Positions 12,101 to 25,230 of a stretch of DNA of 64,000 bases are shown here, piece after piece. Where the stretch lies: the NCBI GenBank assembly GCA_963922205.1, contig CAWUHX010000094.1, positions 744,001 through 808,000 of the forward strand, in the 5' to 3' direction. The DNA is from Romanomermis culicivorax. Taxonomy: Eukaryota; Nematoda; Enoplea; Mermithida; Mermithidae. The notes below the pieces were generated by a model, which saw only the letters and a list, made by a program, of their open reading frames with translations, was not told the DNA's origin and ran no database searches. Each line of letters opens with the position of its first letter. The first letter of the stretch is position 1. Both the position numbers and the translations under genes were made by a program.

Positions 12101-15100
12101 CCCCTAAAGTCCACTACTGGTCGCTTGGTACCATCCTTTTTACCTACAAGGAATAACGGAGCTGCCCAAGGCGACTTTGATGGCTCAATTACACCCTTCT
12201 TGAGCATATCTTGCACATGCTCACGAACATGTGGCCGTAAATTTATGGCAGTCCTGTGGTACCTTTTTGCCACAGGTGCTGCATCCCCTGTATTTATTTT
12301 ACAGGTCAAATAGGGTGTAGTAGTTGGAGGATCACTGGGCAAGCTGAACACGTCTCTATATTTTGCGAGACACCGTAAAGCTTGTTCCAATTGTTCAGAT
12401 GGTATGTTGGATTTAGCTAGCATATTGTACAAGGCTTCCTTGAACTCTTTCTCATCCACTTGAGTCGAATCAGGTCTAGCCTGGACTGCACAAGTTTGCA
12501 GCTTCTCCAAATCCTCAACTATCTTCCCCTTAAGTTGATCTTGGTTATCAGTATCACACAACACTGAATTAGTATGGCCAATTATTTGATTTCTTTTCAA
12601 ATGGCATCCTGATCCTGTGTTGTTGGATACCATAACAACAAAATCATCTTTTGTACCATCTACTATGGTACTATCTATGTGGAACCTTTCTTCGTTGTCT
12701 TCAGACTCTATTATGATTCCATTAAGGCGATTTTCGCCTACCTTATCCCAAAGCTTTGCTCTCAGAAGTATATCAGTACCACTAGGTAAGTAGATGGGAT
12801 TCACACTCACCACTGGCACCGAAACCTTTAGCAGGCAAATCTTTGGCTGGTATTGGTCGGCGGCGCTCATTGTGGATTCCGCGGCGCTCGTGGTCATGAC
12901 CTCTCCACAATTGGATTGGGGCTGGTCCGGCGTCACGTATATCCGTTGCTGACGATTGTTGAGCGTCATCGTCCTGTTCCTGAAATCTATTATGGCTCCT
13001 ACCTGAGGATGAGCCAAAAAGTCTGTTCCTACAATAACATTTTCACCTGCTTCAGGAATTACAATTGCTTTAACGGGGAACTGTCCACACAATGTATCCA
13101 TCCTAAATTGGATATACCCATGGGCTTGGACTGTCTTACCGTTGGCTACAGTGACATTTAATATCCTGGGATATTCAGTGTAATCTGGGCCCAAAGTTTC
13201 TTTCAGAAACTTAGCCGACATGACAGTGCACTGAGCTCCTGTGTCAATTAAAGCCATTGTCTTACGACCTCCTATAACAACCTCAATGTGGAATGGGGCT
13301 GTTCTGGGGTACGTATCCAGCAAATGTTGTTCCTGGGGACTAGCTGGTGTGCCTCTCCTTATTACTTGTACTGATGGTACTACAGGTTGTGGTGCAATTG
13401 CATTCATTTGCACAATACTACCTAATACAACATTTGGGCAACTCACTCTCTGGTTTACTTCACCTAAAGGACTCATTTGAGATTGCCTTGCAACCATAAC
13501 ACTCGAATAATCCTTCTGAGGTGGCTGATTTGTGAATTGACCCTGTTGAAGAGTCTGAGTCGGTCCCATAATAGCCTGAGGAGGCTGAGGATGCTGTAAT
13601 GCAGCTTGCTGTTGGTACTGCTGCATCTGTTGGAACTGCTTCTGCAGCTCCTTTTGCCTTTTGAACTCCAGGAACTCATTGTAATCGGAGTTCTGTAAGT
13701 AACTCTCCTGGCTATCCTGATGACCTGAATAGCCTACATTATACGCACCTCTACCTCTGCTATTAAAATTGGCATTTGGGTAACCTCCTCTACCTCTATA
13801 GTTACCCCGAGCAAAAGTGTTGAAGCCTCCCCTGTTGAAGGTAGGGAAGCTGGCTCTACCTCTGCTCCTGCGCTCGGACAATACTCTCAATGTCCTGCAG
13901 TCTGCAGTATTATGTGTTATGTTCTTGTGGAACTCACACCATGGCTTAGTCGGATCTCGGGAAACTTGACCTCCCTGACTGGTACTAGGTATGGCCACAT
14001 CAGACCGATTTTCCATTTGCCTGTTATCAACCTTTTGCTGGAGCTGGTCGAACCTTTCGACCAGTTGTACCATCTCTTTTGAGATTTTCAATAGAAGAGA
14101 TTCTTTCTTACCTTTTTCGGTCTGAGCCCTAGGGGCTTCCCGAACTGGAATCTCCTCTATCTCAGGAGAATCACTCCTTGACCTTTGGGTTTGGGCCTGT
14201 ACCTGATTACCTAGAGTTTGATATGGTTGCCGAAACCTTTGCCTCTGGCCTTGTTGATATCCTTCTGACTGGTTCCTAGCAACTACGGCAATTTCAGGAT
14301 CATGCCCACTAGGCATACCTACTTCATTAATTACTATAGGATCCTGTTGTGTACCCTTGGGTCCATATCTCTGGAAGGCATTTTTGTACCTACGTTCAAT
14401 ATCATGAACCTCTACTGCAAGATCATACCAGGTTCTAAAGGTATGCTTTGAATTTTTCAGTTCAGACTGAAATGTAGGATCACTCTTGTAAATAAAGGTA
14501 TCAATAATCAATCTCTGTTTAGACTGATAGTCTAAATCACCTTTAACTAGTTCCACTAATATACTGACCCTTTTTAAAAACTCTACGGCCTGTTCATTGG
14601 GTCTTTGTTGGATCTCAAACAACTCCCTGGTTAACATTTCCAGGTTGCACTCAGGTGCAAAGACATTAATAATGGCTCTCCTGGCCTCCCTATAGGTCAT
14701 GTTATCTCCTGCAACAGCCTTCGGTCTACCCTTAGAAAGCCTCAGCAGTGCTTCATACTTAGCTGATTCGGGTGTATCCCTACGGAATTCCCCTTCAAGT
14801 GCTGTTAAAAAGCTAAGCACCTGCTGATTTACCATACCCTCATCTAAAAGTTTGGGTAACACACCTTTAACGATATTCCTGACTACAATCTCTTGTGCCA
14901 AATTATTTGATGGCACTTCCCTCTGATCATAAGCTGCTGTTAATACTGGATCAAGATCAGAGTTCAGGGATTGCAGCATAACCCTATTTGGATCTCGTTG
15001 AGGTGGTACACCTCCTTGATATGATGGCATATTGTCTTTGTCAAACCTGTAATCCCTATATGGGAAACATGCCAATTGATCTGGTCTAAGGGTATTTGGA

Positions 15101-15963
15101 TCAACTATATTTCCTCTACCATCATAGACCACTCTAGTTAAAGTTGGATGCTGCGGAGCTATCTGACTTTGATTCCTGAAGTCTGCCGATTGCTCAGCTC
15201 CTTCGAATCGAAAATCTCTAGCTGGACCTCTCCAACTTTTGGGCTCAAAATTAAGCCTTTGCCCTTCATCAACATCAGGCCTATTACTAGGCCCTGCGCC
15301 TGCATTTATTTCAGCAGCGAGACGGTTGTCTCTTTCTGCACCCCTATTACATGGTCTAACCTGTCTATCCGGCTCCTGTCGGCGCCTGTCGGCTTCCCTT
15401 TTGTTGTCCTCTGTGGCGGCATTCGCGATTATGTCGAACAAGGCTTCGACGGTCCCTTTCAACTCGCGTAGCTGCGTCGCCAACTCTTGATTGGACATCT
15501 CGGGAGCTCTTTCCTGGGGTTGGAATCGCTCTTGTTCGTGGGGAATCCTCTCTAATCTTTGATCGATTTCGGGGTCCCTTTCTTCGAAATTTGGTCGAAT
15601 TTCGGGCGTAACGACGTCCCTTTTTGGTCCTGCTAATTCGACCTTTGGCGGCGGTGACCTTTTGAAATTTTGCTGCGGGGGTCCATCGGCGTCTGGGTTC
15701 GGATTCGCCGGGCCTGCCTCCTGCGGATCGATGGCAATCGCTGGCGGTCGGTCAATTGGTACGCCTGCATCTTGAGGCGTAAAATGCATTGCATTTTGCT
15801 GCAATGGTTGAACCCTCGCGGGAGTTTGATCTGGGATCACTGGGTCCGGAGCAGCCTGCCGTTGCTGATCTCCGTCTCCCAAATTGACTAGATTCCCAGC
15901 ACTCGCCACTCTGGGTGGTGATCTACGTAAAGTATTACCTCTCGGTATCCTTTCGTTAGGCAT
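9127..15963 (-). CDS. Element 1 gag-pol polyprotein (capsid, protease, RT, RNase H, integrase)
   Basis: One uninterrupted frame of 2278 residues starting at ATG 15963. Gag: Pro-rich N-terminus and short coiled coil, a capsid-like helical region at about 350-540, then a C-x2-H-x4-H-x4-C zinc knuckle ([15 protein letters not shown], about 672-690) followed by an Arg-Gly-rich stretch. Protease: [12 protein letters not shown] at about 904. RT at about 1220-1420 with YIDDIIVFS near 1380. RNase H at about 1520-1640, beginning LQTDASG. Integrase: HHCC zinc site (HQGF...CPVC) at about 1890-1925, then catalytic D in VDIVG, D in LLSDRGG and E in MVERFNQTL, with spacing D-58-D-35-E; a GPF motif follows and no chromodomain is visible. 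It drives replication and insertion of the element. gag and pol share one frame with no stop or frameshift between them. Confidence 0.97.
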   Translation of the reverse strand: MPNERIPRGNTLRRSPPRVASAGNLVNLGDGDQQRQAAPDPVIPDQTPARVQPLQQNAMHFTPQDAGVPIDRPPAIAIDPQEAGPANPNPDADGPPQQNFKRSPPPKVELAGPKRDVVTPEIRPNFEERDPEIDQRLERIPHEQERFQPQERAPEMSNQELATQLRELKGTVEALFDIIANAATEDNKREADRRRQEPDRQVRPCNRGAERDNRLAAEINAGAGPSNRPDVDEGQRLNFEPKSWRGPARDFRFEGAEQSADFRNQSQIAPQHPTLTRVVYDGRGNIVDPNTLRPDQLACFPYRDYRFDKDNMPSYQGGVPPQRDPNRVMLQSLNSDLDPVLTAAYDQREVPSNNLAQEIVVRNIVKGVLPKLLDEGMVNQQVLSFLTALEGEFRRDTPESAKYEALLRLSKGRPKAVAGDNMTYREARRAIINVFAPECNLEMLTRELFEIQQRPNEQAVEFLKRVSILVELVKGDLDYQSKQRLIIDTFIYKSDPTFQSELKNSKHTFRTWYDLAVEVHDIERRYKNAFQRYGPKGTQQDPIVINEVGMPSGHDPEIAVVARNQSEGYQQGQRQRFRQPYQTLGNQVQAQTQRSRSDSPEIEEIPVREAPRAQTEKGKKESLLLKISKEMVQLVERFDQLQQKVDNRQMENRSDVAIPSTSQGGQVSRDPTKPWCEFHKNITHNTADCRTLRVLSERRSRGRASFPTFNRGGFNTFARGNYRGRGGYPNANFNSRGRGAYNVGYSGHQDSQESYLQNSDYNEFLEFKRQKELQKQFQQMQQYQQQAALQHPQPPQAIMGPTQTLQQGQFTNQPPQKDYSSVMVARQSQMSPLGEVNQRVSCPNVVLGSIVQMNAIAPQPVVPSVQVIRRGTPASPQEQHLLDTYPRTAPFHIEVVIGGRKTMALIDTGAQCTVMSAKFLKETLGPDYTEYPRILNVTVANGKTVQAHGYIQFRMDTLCGQFPVKAIVIPEAGENVIVGTDFLAHPQVGAIIDFRNRTMTLNNRQQRIYVTPDQPQSNCGEVMTTSAAESTMSAADQYQPKICLLKVSVPVVSVNPIYLPSGTDILLRAKLWDKVGENRLNGIIIESEDNEERFHIDSTIVDGTKDDFVVMVSNNTGSGCHLKRNQIIGHTNSVLCDTDNQDQLKGKIVEDLEKLQTCAVQARPDSTQVDEKEFKEALYNMLAKSNIPSEQLEQALRCLAKYRDVFSLPSDPPTTTPYLTCKINTGDAAPVAKRYHRTAINLRPHVREHVQDMLKKGVIEPSKSPWAAPLFLVGKKDGTKRPVVDFRGINDVTKDDKYPIPRMDDYLDCLGKAKFYTTLDLKSGYWQVPMDEESKEKTAFICQEGLYQFKVMPFGLKNAPAEFQRMMERVLHPYVWKICLVYIDDIIVFSNTFEEHLVNLELVLQALRKAHLTLKPEKCEFLPERVHFLGHILNSDGVSPDPKKVKAINDFPFPESKRKLQRFLGMLQWCKKFIPGLAKHAEPLYKLTGKNCVWEVTEVHHQAFRSLKEALLSVPFLRYPVLDGSADFVLQTDASGTALGAVLYQETKSDRWVIAYNSRILKADEKKWSATERECLAIVYGLKLYKHYLVGHKVIIRTDHKPLLSMKVNAMTNGKLKRWYSFISQFNHKLEYVPGKQNAMADFLSRMDEPDDQAEKIPPKWEHMFSEGKRESENLKDLEAQLIEKKHLNLVKRFRILTDRNPEDGTPLYSEPKGKNNQRTDMSPRFTQIYPEDSEGDPESNSPADLVNAVTTRSMAKEADKNNQAQIQPDGNQVKDKVSRGNQDKGKEKRVTWLYPEKEQEFTLADPKENELPKGLIRDDLMALLQRKDQVLQPYFDRLGPNGTTKYHSGFYIQNEVLYREAGQGSDDQVVVPSCLRDNTLHQYHGAVMMTHQGFKRTLAMIKKRFWWPGIEKDVRHWIKFCPVCQMANQGNTEIPPLIPIIPQGPFDIVSVDIVGISPLSEKRPYVIVFQDYFTKWVEAELIPDQSASTVVDTFLQAIVFRHGTPRRLLSDRGGCFTSDLMKEICKLLECQKIFTTAYHPQGNGMVERFNQTLIKQLRKVAIEEKDNWPRYLRAVVFAYNATPHAATGQSPFSLLRGHEATFGLNLSKAYDIVMPDSNAEAYKFVLTNHLVNLYEDIAKNIQSAAEKSKKYFDKKSKQNGFKEKDWVLLKVDKQKKLGLPWSGPFIVTDISREAENVVTIVHWDNPLNRQTVSISRLKHFRYETTRVLPRIARANQDAPRDENTSLSNMAQTVTTGAPIQMKSFENSLKANLCAISR

Positions 15964-16039
15964 TTTAAATCCTGCTAACTTTCTGTAGAAACCTGGAGGA
16001 TATCCTTTTCTCCTAGTCTGACTACGAAGTTCCGTGGTA

Positions 16040-16057
16040 AGGAGTTAAAAGCCACCA
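16040..16057 (-). promoter_or_regulatory. Candidate tRNA primer-binding site of element 1
   Basis: Two bases inside the 5' LTR the minus strand reads TGGTGGCTTTTAACTCC. TGG matches the CCA end of a tRNA, as expected for a primer-binding site. I could not assign the tRNA. Element 2 has TGGTGACC at the same place, so TGGTG is shared. Confidence 0.5.
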
Positions 16058-16059
16058 CT

Positions 16060-16673
16060 TGTTGTGCAGGTCTTTCCTTAAGAGGCGTAAGAAAAGATTG
16101 GGTCTGAACTGACCTGTTAGAACTGATACCTTGGCTAAGCCTCGGTGATCTGTGCAACAGTCCGGTTCCCCAGACCTACAACAACAAAGATAAACTTTGT
16201 TCTAAATACGGGGGCCTTACCAAGGTCCTCCGCAGTCTCCTAGATGAGACAAGGAATCCCCTCAGGGATAAACTTACTTGGGTATAACCCGGAAGGGGTT
16301 TCCCAAAACTTACTTGATGTAAGCCGGCGCCTGGGCCTTTGGCCCTCCGCCTTCGTGGATGCGAATATTCTAAATAAATAAACGAATATATTAAACAATA
16401 TGTCCGACGAATTATGCAAAAAGAATGTGGGTATACCACAGTGAATGACTCAATAATAAAACAAGTTGCTGGGAAATTTATATTTGGGGACGCCAGCAAA
16501 AACACCAAAAATATAATAAAAACGTGAATAAAGTGAAGAATGATTTCACTTTCACTTTTCGTCTTTCTTTGGCGCTCCATTCTATGCAAATGTCTGCGCC
16601 GCTGGTCGCCCCTTTTCGTCGATTTGCATGTCGATTTCCCCACACGAAATTGGCATCAACAGGGTGCCCAACA
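16060..16673 (-). repeat. 5' LTR of element 1
   Basis: 614-bp copy of the LTR at 1998-2611 with the same TGTTGTG...CCAACA ends. As the element lies on the minus strand this right copy carries the promoter and RNA start. The lack of visible differences between the two LTRs implies a very recent insertion. Confidence 0.95.
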
Positions 16674-16781
16674 AACCAAACAATGATCGTTGACATAATA
16701 CAATACTGTCGATTTTTTCTTGTTAGTCAAAGCAATGTCGCACAATAAAGATGTATGTAGAGTTCTTTTGCTTATCAACAC

Positions 16782-16881
16782 NNNNNNNNNNNNNNNNNNN
16801 NNNNNNNNNNNNNNNNNNNNNNNNNNNNNNNNNNNNNNNNNNNNNNNNNNNNNNNNNNNNNNNNNNNNNNNNNNNNNNNNN
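16782..16881. other. Assembly gap (100 N)
   Basis: Exactly 100 undetermined bases, the usual placeholder for a gap of unknown size. It lies 108 bp from element 1, so the order of the flanking pieces depends on scaffolding. Confidence 1.
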
Positions 16882-16990
16882 TTTGGTCGTCAGCCATAGC
16901 GTAGACGAAATATGAAAAAATGACAAGTTTTCCTAAAATATGAGAAGTTTTGCTATAAATTTAACTGCCAAACTAGGAAACAATGAATGG

Positions 16991-17880
16991 GAGTCAAAAG
17001 CGCAGCGGGTTCAAAAGCGCAGCCTGTTTCAAAAGAGCAGCCGGTTCAAAAGCGCAGCAAGTATATATTTCAGCCTCTTTGGTCTTCTGTTCGTTTTGAA
17101 CTTATTAGTTCATGGAGCAGGGCCACTTGAAGACTTGTTGACGTCATTAAGCCTATGTAGAAGCTTATGATATTCTGATTTTTGTAAATCTCTATACTGA
17201 AGTGTAAGGGATGTCCCGGGGCCGCCTTTTTTGAATGATATTTTTTCATTACTTTTTTACAGGCTTTAAAACATAGTTTTTTGCATAGAATGTCACAAAA
17301 TTGTAACCAAATCAATGTCTGTATTTGCTCACAAAAACATGGAGAATAATGAGACAGAAAAGAAAGGGCAGAGACGGTGATATGAAACAATAGATTTGCA
17401 TAAGAAATCGGACACGCTTTTATTATTTAAAGCATAATGCGCTTCGCCGAAATTCATTTTAAGGTGTTCAAAGTACTTTCACAACATTTTAGTGACTGTG
17501 TATCCAGAAATTCAGATCAAAAAGACGGTCTAATTTTAATTCGCATGTTATACATTTATCTTCCTTTGGAATCGTTATGGACGCCCGAAAATTTTTTTGT
17601 GTTAATGAGATTGCGTTCATTCTGTTTGATATTCTAAATGAGTATAGCTATCATACATGTACGAGTATCATTGATCAGGTTACTTCGTCAAGTCAAGGCA
17701 AATTCAATAAAATCTCTTTATGAAGCACATAGCATACGAAAATTTATAACTGGCTGCACTTTTGAAACACTTTTCCACCATTGGCTGCGCTTTTGAACCT
17801 TTTAGCATTAGGGTATAGACAGCATTGCTGCGCTTTTGAAAAATTTTCTGCACTTTTGAACCCGCTGCGCCTTTGAATCC
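16991..17880. mobile_element. Non-autonomous transposon A with arrays of a CAAAAGCGCAGC word
   Basis: At the left end the word TCAAAAGCGCAGC occurs four times (from 16994, 17011, 17029 and 17046, one with a change). At the right end it occurs five times in reverse (GCTGCGCTTTTGA, 17752-17877). The outer ends GGAGTCAAAAGCGCAGCGGG and the reverse of the right end agree closely over about 30 nt. The interior of about 700 bp has no protein-coding gene. No clear target duplication was found, so the family is unassigned. Confidence 0.65.
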
Positions 17881-17914
17881 TGTCACAACAAACTTGCTAG
17901 AGACATTTAACATC

Positions 17915-18775
17915 GTGACCGGACGGTAGAGCGCGGGACAATAGAGCGCAGGACAATAGAGCACGGGGGACATTAGAGCGCAAGGATATTAGAGCGAAGG
18001 ACACTAGAGAGCGCAGGGTATTAGAGCGCAGGGATACAAATTTTTTCGAACCAACTTTCCCTGATCTGCAATGAACGCGAATTTTAAATTGTTTTTGAAC
18101 ATAAAAAAAAGAATACTAAGCAAGCAGCTTTATTTCAAAAGTTGACAAAAAATTGCGTTCATCATTCTGAATACTAATCAGAAATTCAAGATGAATTCGA
18201 AGAGAAAATGAAATAGTTTGATTCAAACGAGCAAAGGTCAAATATTTGTGATTTGTTGTGTCTTTCACAACTTTTGTATGAAAGATTTGCTTATTCCATC
18301 TTTTTACTAACTACCCAAACAAGCATTGATTCCGCCGTTTATCTACTCTCAAAGTGTTTTTTACAAACCGAGATAGAAAGTATTCCCACGGCAGTTCCAC
18401 CATATCTAAAAATAGAAATCATCCTTAAAAAACAATAATGTATATCCTAGTTTTTGGAAATAAGCTCACTGAGTTTTTTTGTGGACAGATTTCGTAAAAT
18501 TGATGGCTGAACTAAATATTGTCAAATCTCGCAAAAATCGAGAGAAACTTATTTTGGATTCTAAAATTTATCGCATGGTAGATACGTACGTTTTTTTGTT
18601 TCGTTTGATCATATTGAACTATTTAAAGACCGCTAAAATATGGACTGAAAATGTAGTTTTTCATTTTCGTTTTTTTATTCTGCTCAGATTTAATGTTTCT
18701 GTGCTCTATTGTCCTGCGCTCTAATGTCCGTGCTCTATTGTCTTGCGCTCTATTGTCCTGCCTATGGTCTAGCAG
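17915..18775. mobile_element. Non-autonomous transposon B with arrays of a GGACAATAGAGCGCA word
   Basis: The left end (17921-18034) carries seven variants of TAGAGCGCA separated by GGACAA-like spacers. The right end (18700-18762) carries four to five copies reversed (TGCGCTCTATTGTCC). The interior of about 660 bp shows no real gene. It lies directly beside element A and has the same build with a different word. Target duplication not identified. Confidence 0.65.
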
Positions 18776-20426
<1,651 letters not shown>

Positions 20427-21086
20427 AATTGTCTCTTGTGAGTTTTTATAGATGAACGTGTAAGAATTTTGAATTCTCTTGCCTCATGATAACATTTTAT
20501 GTCGGCTTTATAAAGTCACTCGATGAATAAATGGTTAAGAAAATTTTGTTATTAATATTCCCTATCGCTGAGACATCAGCCGATAGTATTTCCAGTCTTA
20601 GGTGAAATTTCAAAATTACAGGTCCCATAGATCCTGACTCATTTCTTTGTTGAACTGTTCTGCAAATGATCAATTGTCACCGACATAATCTCGCTAATTC
20701 TGATTTCAGCATCTTGAGTATCTGCTGGCAACCATGCACAGCATAGAAATTCTGCTGGGTGTTAGCCAGGACAGGAGGTGGAATAGAATTTTTTCGTTTT
20801 TGATAACGAAAAGAGAGGTCTATGAACATCCAAGCAGCAATATTCTTCAACCTATATTAGTCAGGTATGTGAAATAATTTGCTTAGGCAGCACTTTTTAA
20901 AGTTTTAATGTTACTTCCTTAGAATCAAGTATGCTTTGTTTAGAAACATTGTTAAACTACAGCATCGTTTCCATTTTCATGATAACGTTTTCTTCTCTCT
21001 TGTTCATTTTCCTTCGCCATCTTCTCGATCATTGCTGGGGCGGTCGAATCTGCTGGGGGTCAGCAAGAACCTGCTGGGGTCAAACC
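20427..21086. other. 3' flank and spacer
   Basis: Contains the poly(A) signal at 20526-20531, then non-coding sequence with several diverged 'ctgctgg' segments at 20715-20770 and 21040-21080. The last nine bases (GGTCAAACC, 21078-21086) are the target duplication of the next element. Confidence 0.4.
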
Positions 21087-21157
21087 CAGACATGCACGGC
21101 AAGAATTTTCCAGGCGGTAGGGTCCTTGGACTTTTCATCCAGGGGGTAGGATGGTGG

Positions 21158-22653
21158 TTCTAGAACAATTCGCCCTCACTACAGTTCGCCCCCGGACAAT
21201 TCGCCCCCAACACAATTTGCCCCCAGTCATTCGCCCCTGGTATTATACGTACCCAGGTTTTAGATTTAAAACCAAGTCCATGATATGTTATGTTATATAT
21301 CATTTCCCCTATTAGGTAACCATATTTTATGTGAAGCATAAAGGAGATGAAAAGATGATTTTTCACTTCGCCCTGTCTCTTATGTTTTCCTTTTTACTCT
21401 TTTTTTACGTTGTCTTTTTTCTTTTCTTTTCTGGTTGCATACATATTTATCGGGATCTATGGAGAGCAATTAGGATTATGACAAAGTATCACTACATACT
21501 CTATGTGTGACTCTATCCTGTCCTTGACTATCTTTTTGTGGCAACTTTGCGGTGTACCAAAAACAAAAAAGAATAAAAATAGAAAAAACAGCAGAAAAAT
21601 ATAAAGGAAAAAATAAGAAAAGGGGAATGAGTAAAAAGTAATCAAAAATTATAGAAGAAGAAACTAAACAAGAAAGATGAAAGACAAAAAAGAGGAAAAC
21701 AAGAAAGAAAATTAAACGAAAAAAGGAACAAAAAACAAACGCAGATCGAAGAACACAAATTACTCACAATTCTGCTTATGAAATCCGTGCTAAACATTTA
21801 AATTCTGCGTAAATTCTCCCATGTATTCACGCCATCAGATTAAAATTTGGCATGGTTTCTGGGGATTAGGACACCACCATTACAAACCATACCTGTAAGA
21901 CCTCCGACCAGTTGGGGGGGGGGGGGTAGAAAAAAGTCGAAATTTTTCCCAAAAAACATACACTTTTTTGAAAATTTTTTTAATTTTTCCAAACTGGGGG
22001 GTTCGGGGGGGAAATGATTTTGGTACAGGGTTGGCCAAGTTGGGGGGGGGGGGGTCCCCCCCCAAGTACAGGTATGTTACAAACCTGAAAAATATGGATT
22101 TGTAAATTGCCAGTGTTGAGATTTTTCAGACATTTGGTCGAAATTGATTATTTTCAGTCAGAAAAACTTTAGTTGCGAGCTTTCATTTTGGACTCGAAGC
22201 CGCACATTTTGTTTCAAGTGGAAAAACAACCTGCCGCTTGAATTTTAGGGAACTACTGCTCAAACGCCTGTATTGCTGACTGTAGGTGCAAAAAAGACTT
22301 ATACTGACAGTACTAACCGCACCAGTAAAAAAATCGTATATTCAAAGAAAATAAAAAAAAATTATTTGTGGACCTTTATTCGGAACATTGCTGTAGACCT
22401 TTTTCTTCTTTTTCATAATACTTGCACTCTGCATGCACAATTCATAAATAAACATGCTATTTCGGCTGGGAAAAATCTCTAGGTTTTGTGTATGGATGTG
22501 TAAAAATGCTATTACATAACTGCTAACAACTTAGTGGAATTATTTTTAAATCTGAATTTTTTAAATAAAAATAGTGAATTGGGGGCGAATTGTTCAGGGG
22601 TGAATTGTGTTGGCGGCGAACTGCAGTGGGGGCGAATTGTCCGTATCCCAGGG
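21158..22653. mobile_element. Non-autonomous transposon C with ACAATTCGCCCCC word arrays (nested)
   Basis: Inserted into the preceding element with a 6-bp duplication TGGTGG (21152-21157 and 22654-22659). The left end has five variants of ACAATTCGCCCCC or CAGTTCGCCCCC (21164-21240). The right end has four reversed (GGGGGCGAATTGT, 22575-22640). The uninterrupted relative at 40657-40913 shows the empty site. The interior lacks a transposase gene and carries a smaller insertion at 21889-22076. Confidence 0.7.
21889..22076. mobile_element. 188-bp MITE with 9-bp target duplication (third nesting level)
   Basis: Ends ATACCTGTA and TACAGGTATG are inverted repeats, followed inside by G-rich runs (AGTTGGGGGGG) at both sides. 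It is flanked by TTACAAACC at 21880-21888 and 22077-22085. A diverged relative begins near 19770. No coding capacity. Confidence 0.75.
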
Positions 22654-22848
22654 TGGTGGGCGAGCAAAAAAACAAAAAAAATTCTGAAAGCTTGTTTTTC
22701 ATACAAAATATGCGCAAAAATCATCAAAAAAAGCTGTCTTGAAAAAAGTTCAGAGGGGGTGTTAGACGATTTTTTGTGGGCCAGGGTGTGGCTAGGGTCT
22801 CAGGTAAAGGGGTTTACCTCCCCCTATATGTGCATGTATGGTCAAACC

Positions 22849-23430
22849 CCCCCACGCGCATATATGCTGGCAACTCACACTTTTCCGTATCCCGCTTCAT
22901 GAAAATAATCGCCATTGTTCATGCTTGGCGTCGTTATTGAAGTCACATAAATATGAATCTGATAATGATTCCACATCGAATTCAGCCATCAAATCATGAA
23001 TTTTATGTAGATTATTTTTAGTAGCTTATGGCGGAAATTCCAAATTTAGTTACAAACTATACTACATCCTGAAATGATTGATGCAGCGGTCAAAGTTTCG
23101 GCAGACACCACATTACTAGAGATAGGAAGTTTGTTTCGATAGCCTTAAAATGGTCGAAAAGAGTAATCCTCAAAGAGCCTGTATCGTGGAGGAAAAGTTT
23201 ATTGAATAGAGTCAACGAGCCCTCCATAATTTTGAGTGAAAGTTTGACTGCGACCACGCTGCATCGATCATTTCAAAATGAATGGAGTATTGTGTAATGT
23301 GTAATATGAAGGCCCCTGATCAATGTGCCAAGCCAATAGTATTTTTCCCAGTGGACCTCAAGTAGATTACAGGAATTTGGAATGAAAATGAGCAAAATGA
23401 TTTTGTACGATGAAGGGACATATTCACAAC
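22849..23430. other. Non-coding spacer
   Basis: No gene, RNA or repeat that I can define. Moderately AT-rich. Confidence 0.4.
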
Positions 23431-23591
23431 CAGGGCCGTGCACAAGGGGGGCGGGGGGGCGGCCGCCCCCCCTTCCCCCTATTGAGGCAGCATGCGCACA
23501 GTGTATCGCGTAAAATCAACATTTTCTGGGGCTATTCAGTAAAAAAATGCAGTCCGCCCCCCCCCATGAAAAAATCCTGCGCACGGCCCTG
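23431..23591. mobile_element. Small hAT-like MITE with CAGGGCCGTGC ends
   Basis: 161 bp with terminal inverted repeats CAGGGCCGTGCACA and GCGCACGGCCCTG and G/C-run interiors. The flanks TTCACAAC and TTCACTAT look like an eroded 8-bp duplication. CAGGG ends with 8-bp duplications are usual for hAT elements. Non-coding. Confidence 0.6.
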
Positions 23592-23723
23592 TTCACTATA
23601 TACGATCCATTTTTGATTGATCGATGCAGCGACCCCATGGAAAAAACTTTAGTCAGTGAGCGGCACACAGAAAAGATAAAAATTTTCTTCAATGACCTGG
23701 GGCGGTTTTCATCCAAGAAAATG

Positions 23724-23905
23724 AAGCTACAGCTTAACATTGTCGTTAAGGTGCAGATCAGCTGTAGCTCAACTCATACACACAAAACATATCGGGAAAG
23801 TTAAGCTGCAGCTGAGCCACACCTTAACGACAATGTTATAACATACAGAGTTAATATACAGCTGAGATGCAGCTTAACGGCAATGGTATAACACATAGTT
23901 AAGCT
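23724..23905. repeat. Hairpin-forming inverted repeat with CTTAACGACAATGTTATAAC units
   Basis: Arm 1 (about 23727-23771, 'agcttaacattgtcgttaagg...') is the reverse complement of arm 2 (about 23799-23842) with a few changes and a loop of about 28 nt. A further partial repeat of the unit follows at 23858-23905. Probably a foldback or MITE relic. Confidence 0.5.
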
Positions 23906-25225
23906 ACAGCACTAGCACTCCGGTATGGACGCAGTTGTGTCCTAATCGACACTTGATAATCGTGATACTTTTTCAATGATTTTGGCCTTTCGGATTCCAA
24001 CAGAGAAATTCGCCGTTTTTTTACACTGTGAAGTTTTTCACCAAGTGAAAATTGCGTATCAAATCCAACCTACTGTATTCGTTTTCTCTGCGTCAATCAT
24101 TTTACATGAAGTCGGCTATGGTGATGTCCGTCGGATAATTGGATATCGGGCTATAAAAAAATATATTCAACTCTAGAATTTAAACATGAACGTCAGATTT
24201 AGAAGTTGCAATAAAAGAAAAATAATTTCGAGCTCGTCACTTCCTTTTTTTAACCCGAGTTCGGTTTTAACGCAATGGAAAAGTTAAACCAGCAAATGGC
24301 AGCCTCATGTCCGAGCTTCATTCTTTCGCTGGTCCATAAATTCTAAATTTTTAATTAAAAAGACTTATTGGAAAGTCATAAAAATTTTTGCCACATTTCT
24401 GCAAAGACCCTAAAATTGTTTTCCACATTCTGGAAATTTTTTCCACAAATAGGGTGATTTGATTATGATTCACTAAAATATAAACAAATGAGTCAAAATT
24501 GTAGGAGCAAAAATTGCTCCCAGACCTAAAATTTTAGGAGCCATTTTGAAATTTTTATGGGCCCGAGCCCTTAAAATGGCTAAAAAAGCCTGACGGCTAC
24601 TGTGACTCCTTTCCACTTGGCCAGATGTCATGATATCCTGACTTTTCAAAGCTCGGATATCCGGAAGTCAAAAAGTATTCGACGGACATCACAACTGAGC
24701 ACCGTACGGAATGGTGAACAACCCATGATGGCGATGCCACTGTACAATAACAGACCAATGTGGTTTCAAAGTTTCCTCAAGTATCGTATCGCCTTTCCCC
24801 GCTACAAATTTCTGTAATCCTGAAGTCCACTGCAATAAAACGACTATTTATCATATCAGTATTATTGATTTTTTACTGAATTTTTATTTTCTAGCTTACT
24901 GAAAAGTGAATCATTTTCAGACTAAAATCTCCAATGGTTTACATTTAAGCATGAATTTGTCACATGTCATCATTGGCCCTTAATTCTTTGGTGATACTGT
25001 TACGCAATTAAGATACATGACGGTGCTAAATAATGAGTTGTGGCCAAATTTGCAGCATAACGCTTTTGTCCATGCATAATATGTTTTTATGATCTACATG
25101 AACAGAAGGCCATTCTGTTAGAATTGCTTTATCAATATAAAGTCGTCGTGCTTCTTGTTCAACGCTGAGAGGAGTATCTGATTGTGTGTTTCATTCAGTA
25201 TCCTTACATCAAGGTCATTTGTTTT
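23906..25225. other. Spacer upstream of the bestrophin gene
   Basis: No coding exon is supported. A solo end of a CAGG(C/G)TTTTTT hAT-like element with AGGAGC/GCTCC words is visible at about 24490-24592 (reading outward to the right). The rest is AT-rich and featureless. Confidence 0.4.
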
Positions 25226-25230
25226 CAGAC
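25226..25230 (+). promoter_or_regulatory. Possible trans-splice acceptor at the bestrophin start
   Basis: The sequence tttgttttcag ends at 25228, two bases before ATG 25231. A TTTTCAG this close to a start codon with no upstream exon is the usual picture for spliced-leader addition in nematodes. An unrecognised 5' non-coding exon is the alternative. Confidence 0.45.

Larger units (their letters stand above)
1998..16673 (-). mobile_element. Element 1: complete Ty3/gypsy-type LTR retrotransposon with exonuclease gene
   Basis: A 14,676-bp element lies on the minus strand between two 614-bp LTRs, which look identical, and is flanked by the 4-bp duplication AACC (1994-1997 and 16674-16677). Order in the element: 5' LTR (right), about 96-nt leader, gag-pol (15963-9127), a spliced exonuclease gene (8706-3371), about 760 nt of 3' sequence, 3' LTR (left). 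The pol order protease-RT-RNase H-integrase is that of Ty3/gypsy (Metaviridae-like) elements. It is far longer than the usual 5-9 kb because of the extra gene. Both coding regions are uninterrupted, so the copy is recent and may be active. It is the same lineage as element 2 at 46832-60980. Confidence 0.95.
21087..22839. mobile_element. Non-autonomous transposon with 9-bp target duplication, interrupted by two nested insertions
   Basis: Ends CAGACATGCACGG and ATATGTGCATGTAT, flanked by the exact 9-bp duplication GGTCAAACC (21078-21086 and 22840-22848). A short uninterrupted copy in reverse lies at 40657-40913 and has its own 9-bp duplication, which confirms the ends. A 9-bp duplication is typical of Mutator-like elements, but no transposase is present. 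At 21158-22653 it is interrupted by another element. Confidence 0.75.

Noticed and set aside
1998..16673. An env-type gene in elements 1 and 2
   Set aside because: The extra gene in the env position has no signal peptide, membrane anchor or fusion-type pattern; it encodes an exonuclease instead.
23410..23616. Proline-rich 68-codon frame
   Set aside because: Created by the G/C runs of the hAT-like MITE at 23431-23591.
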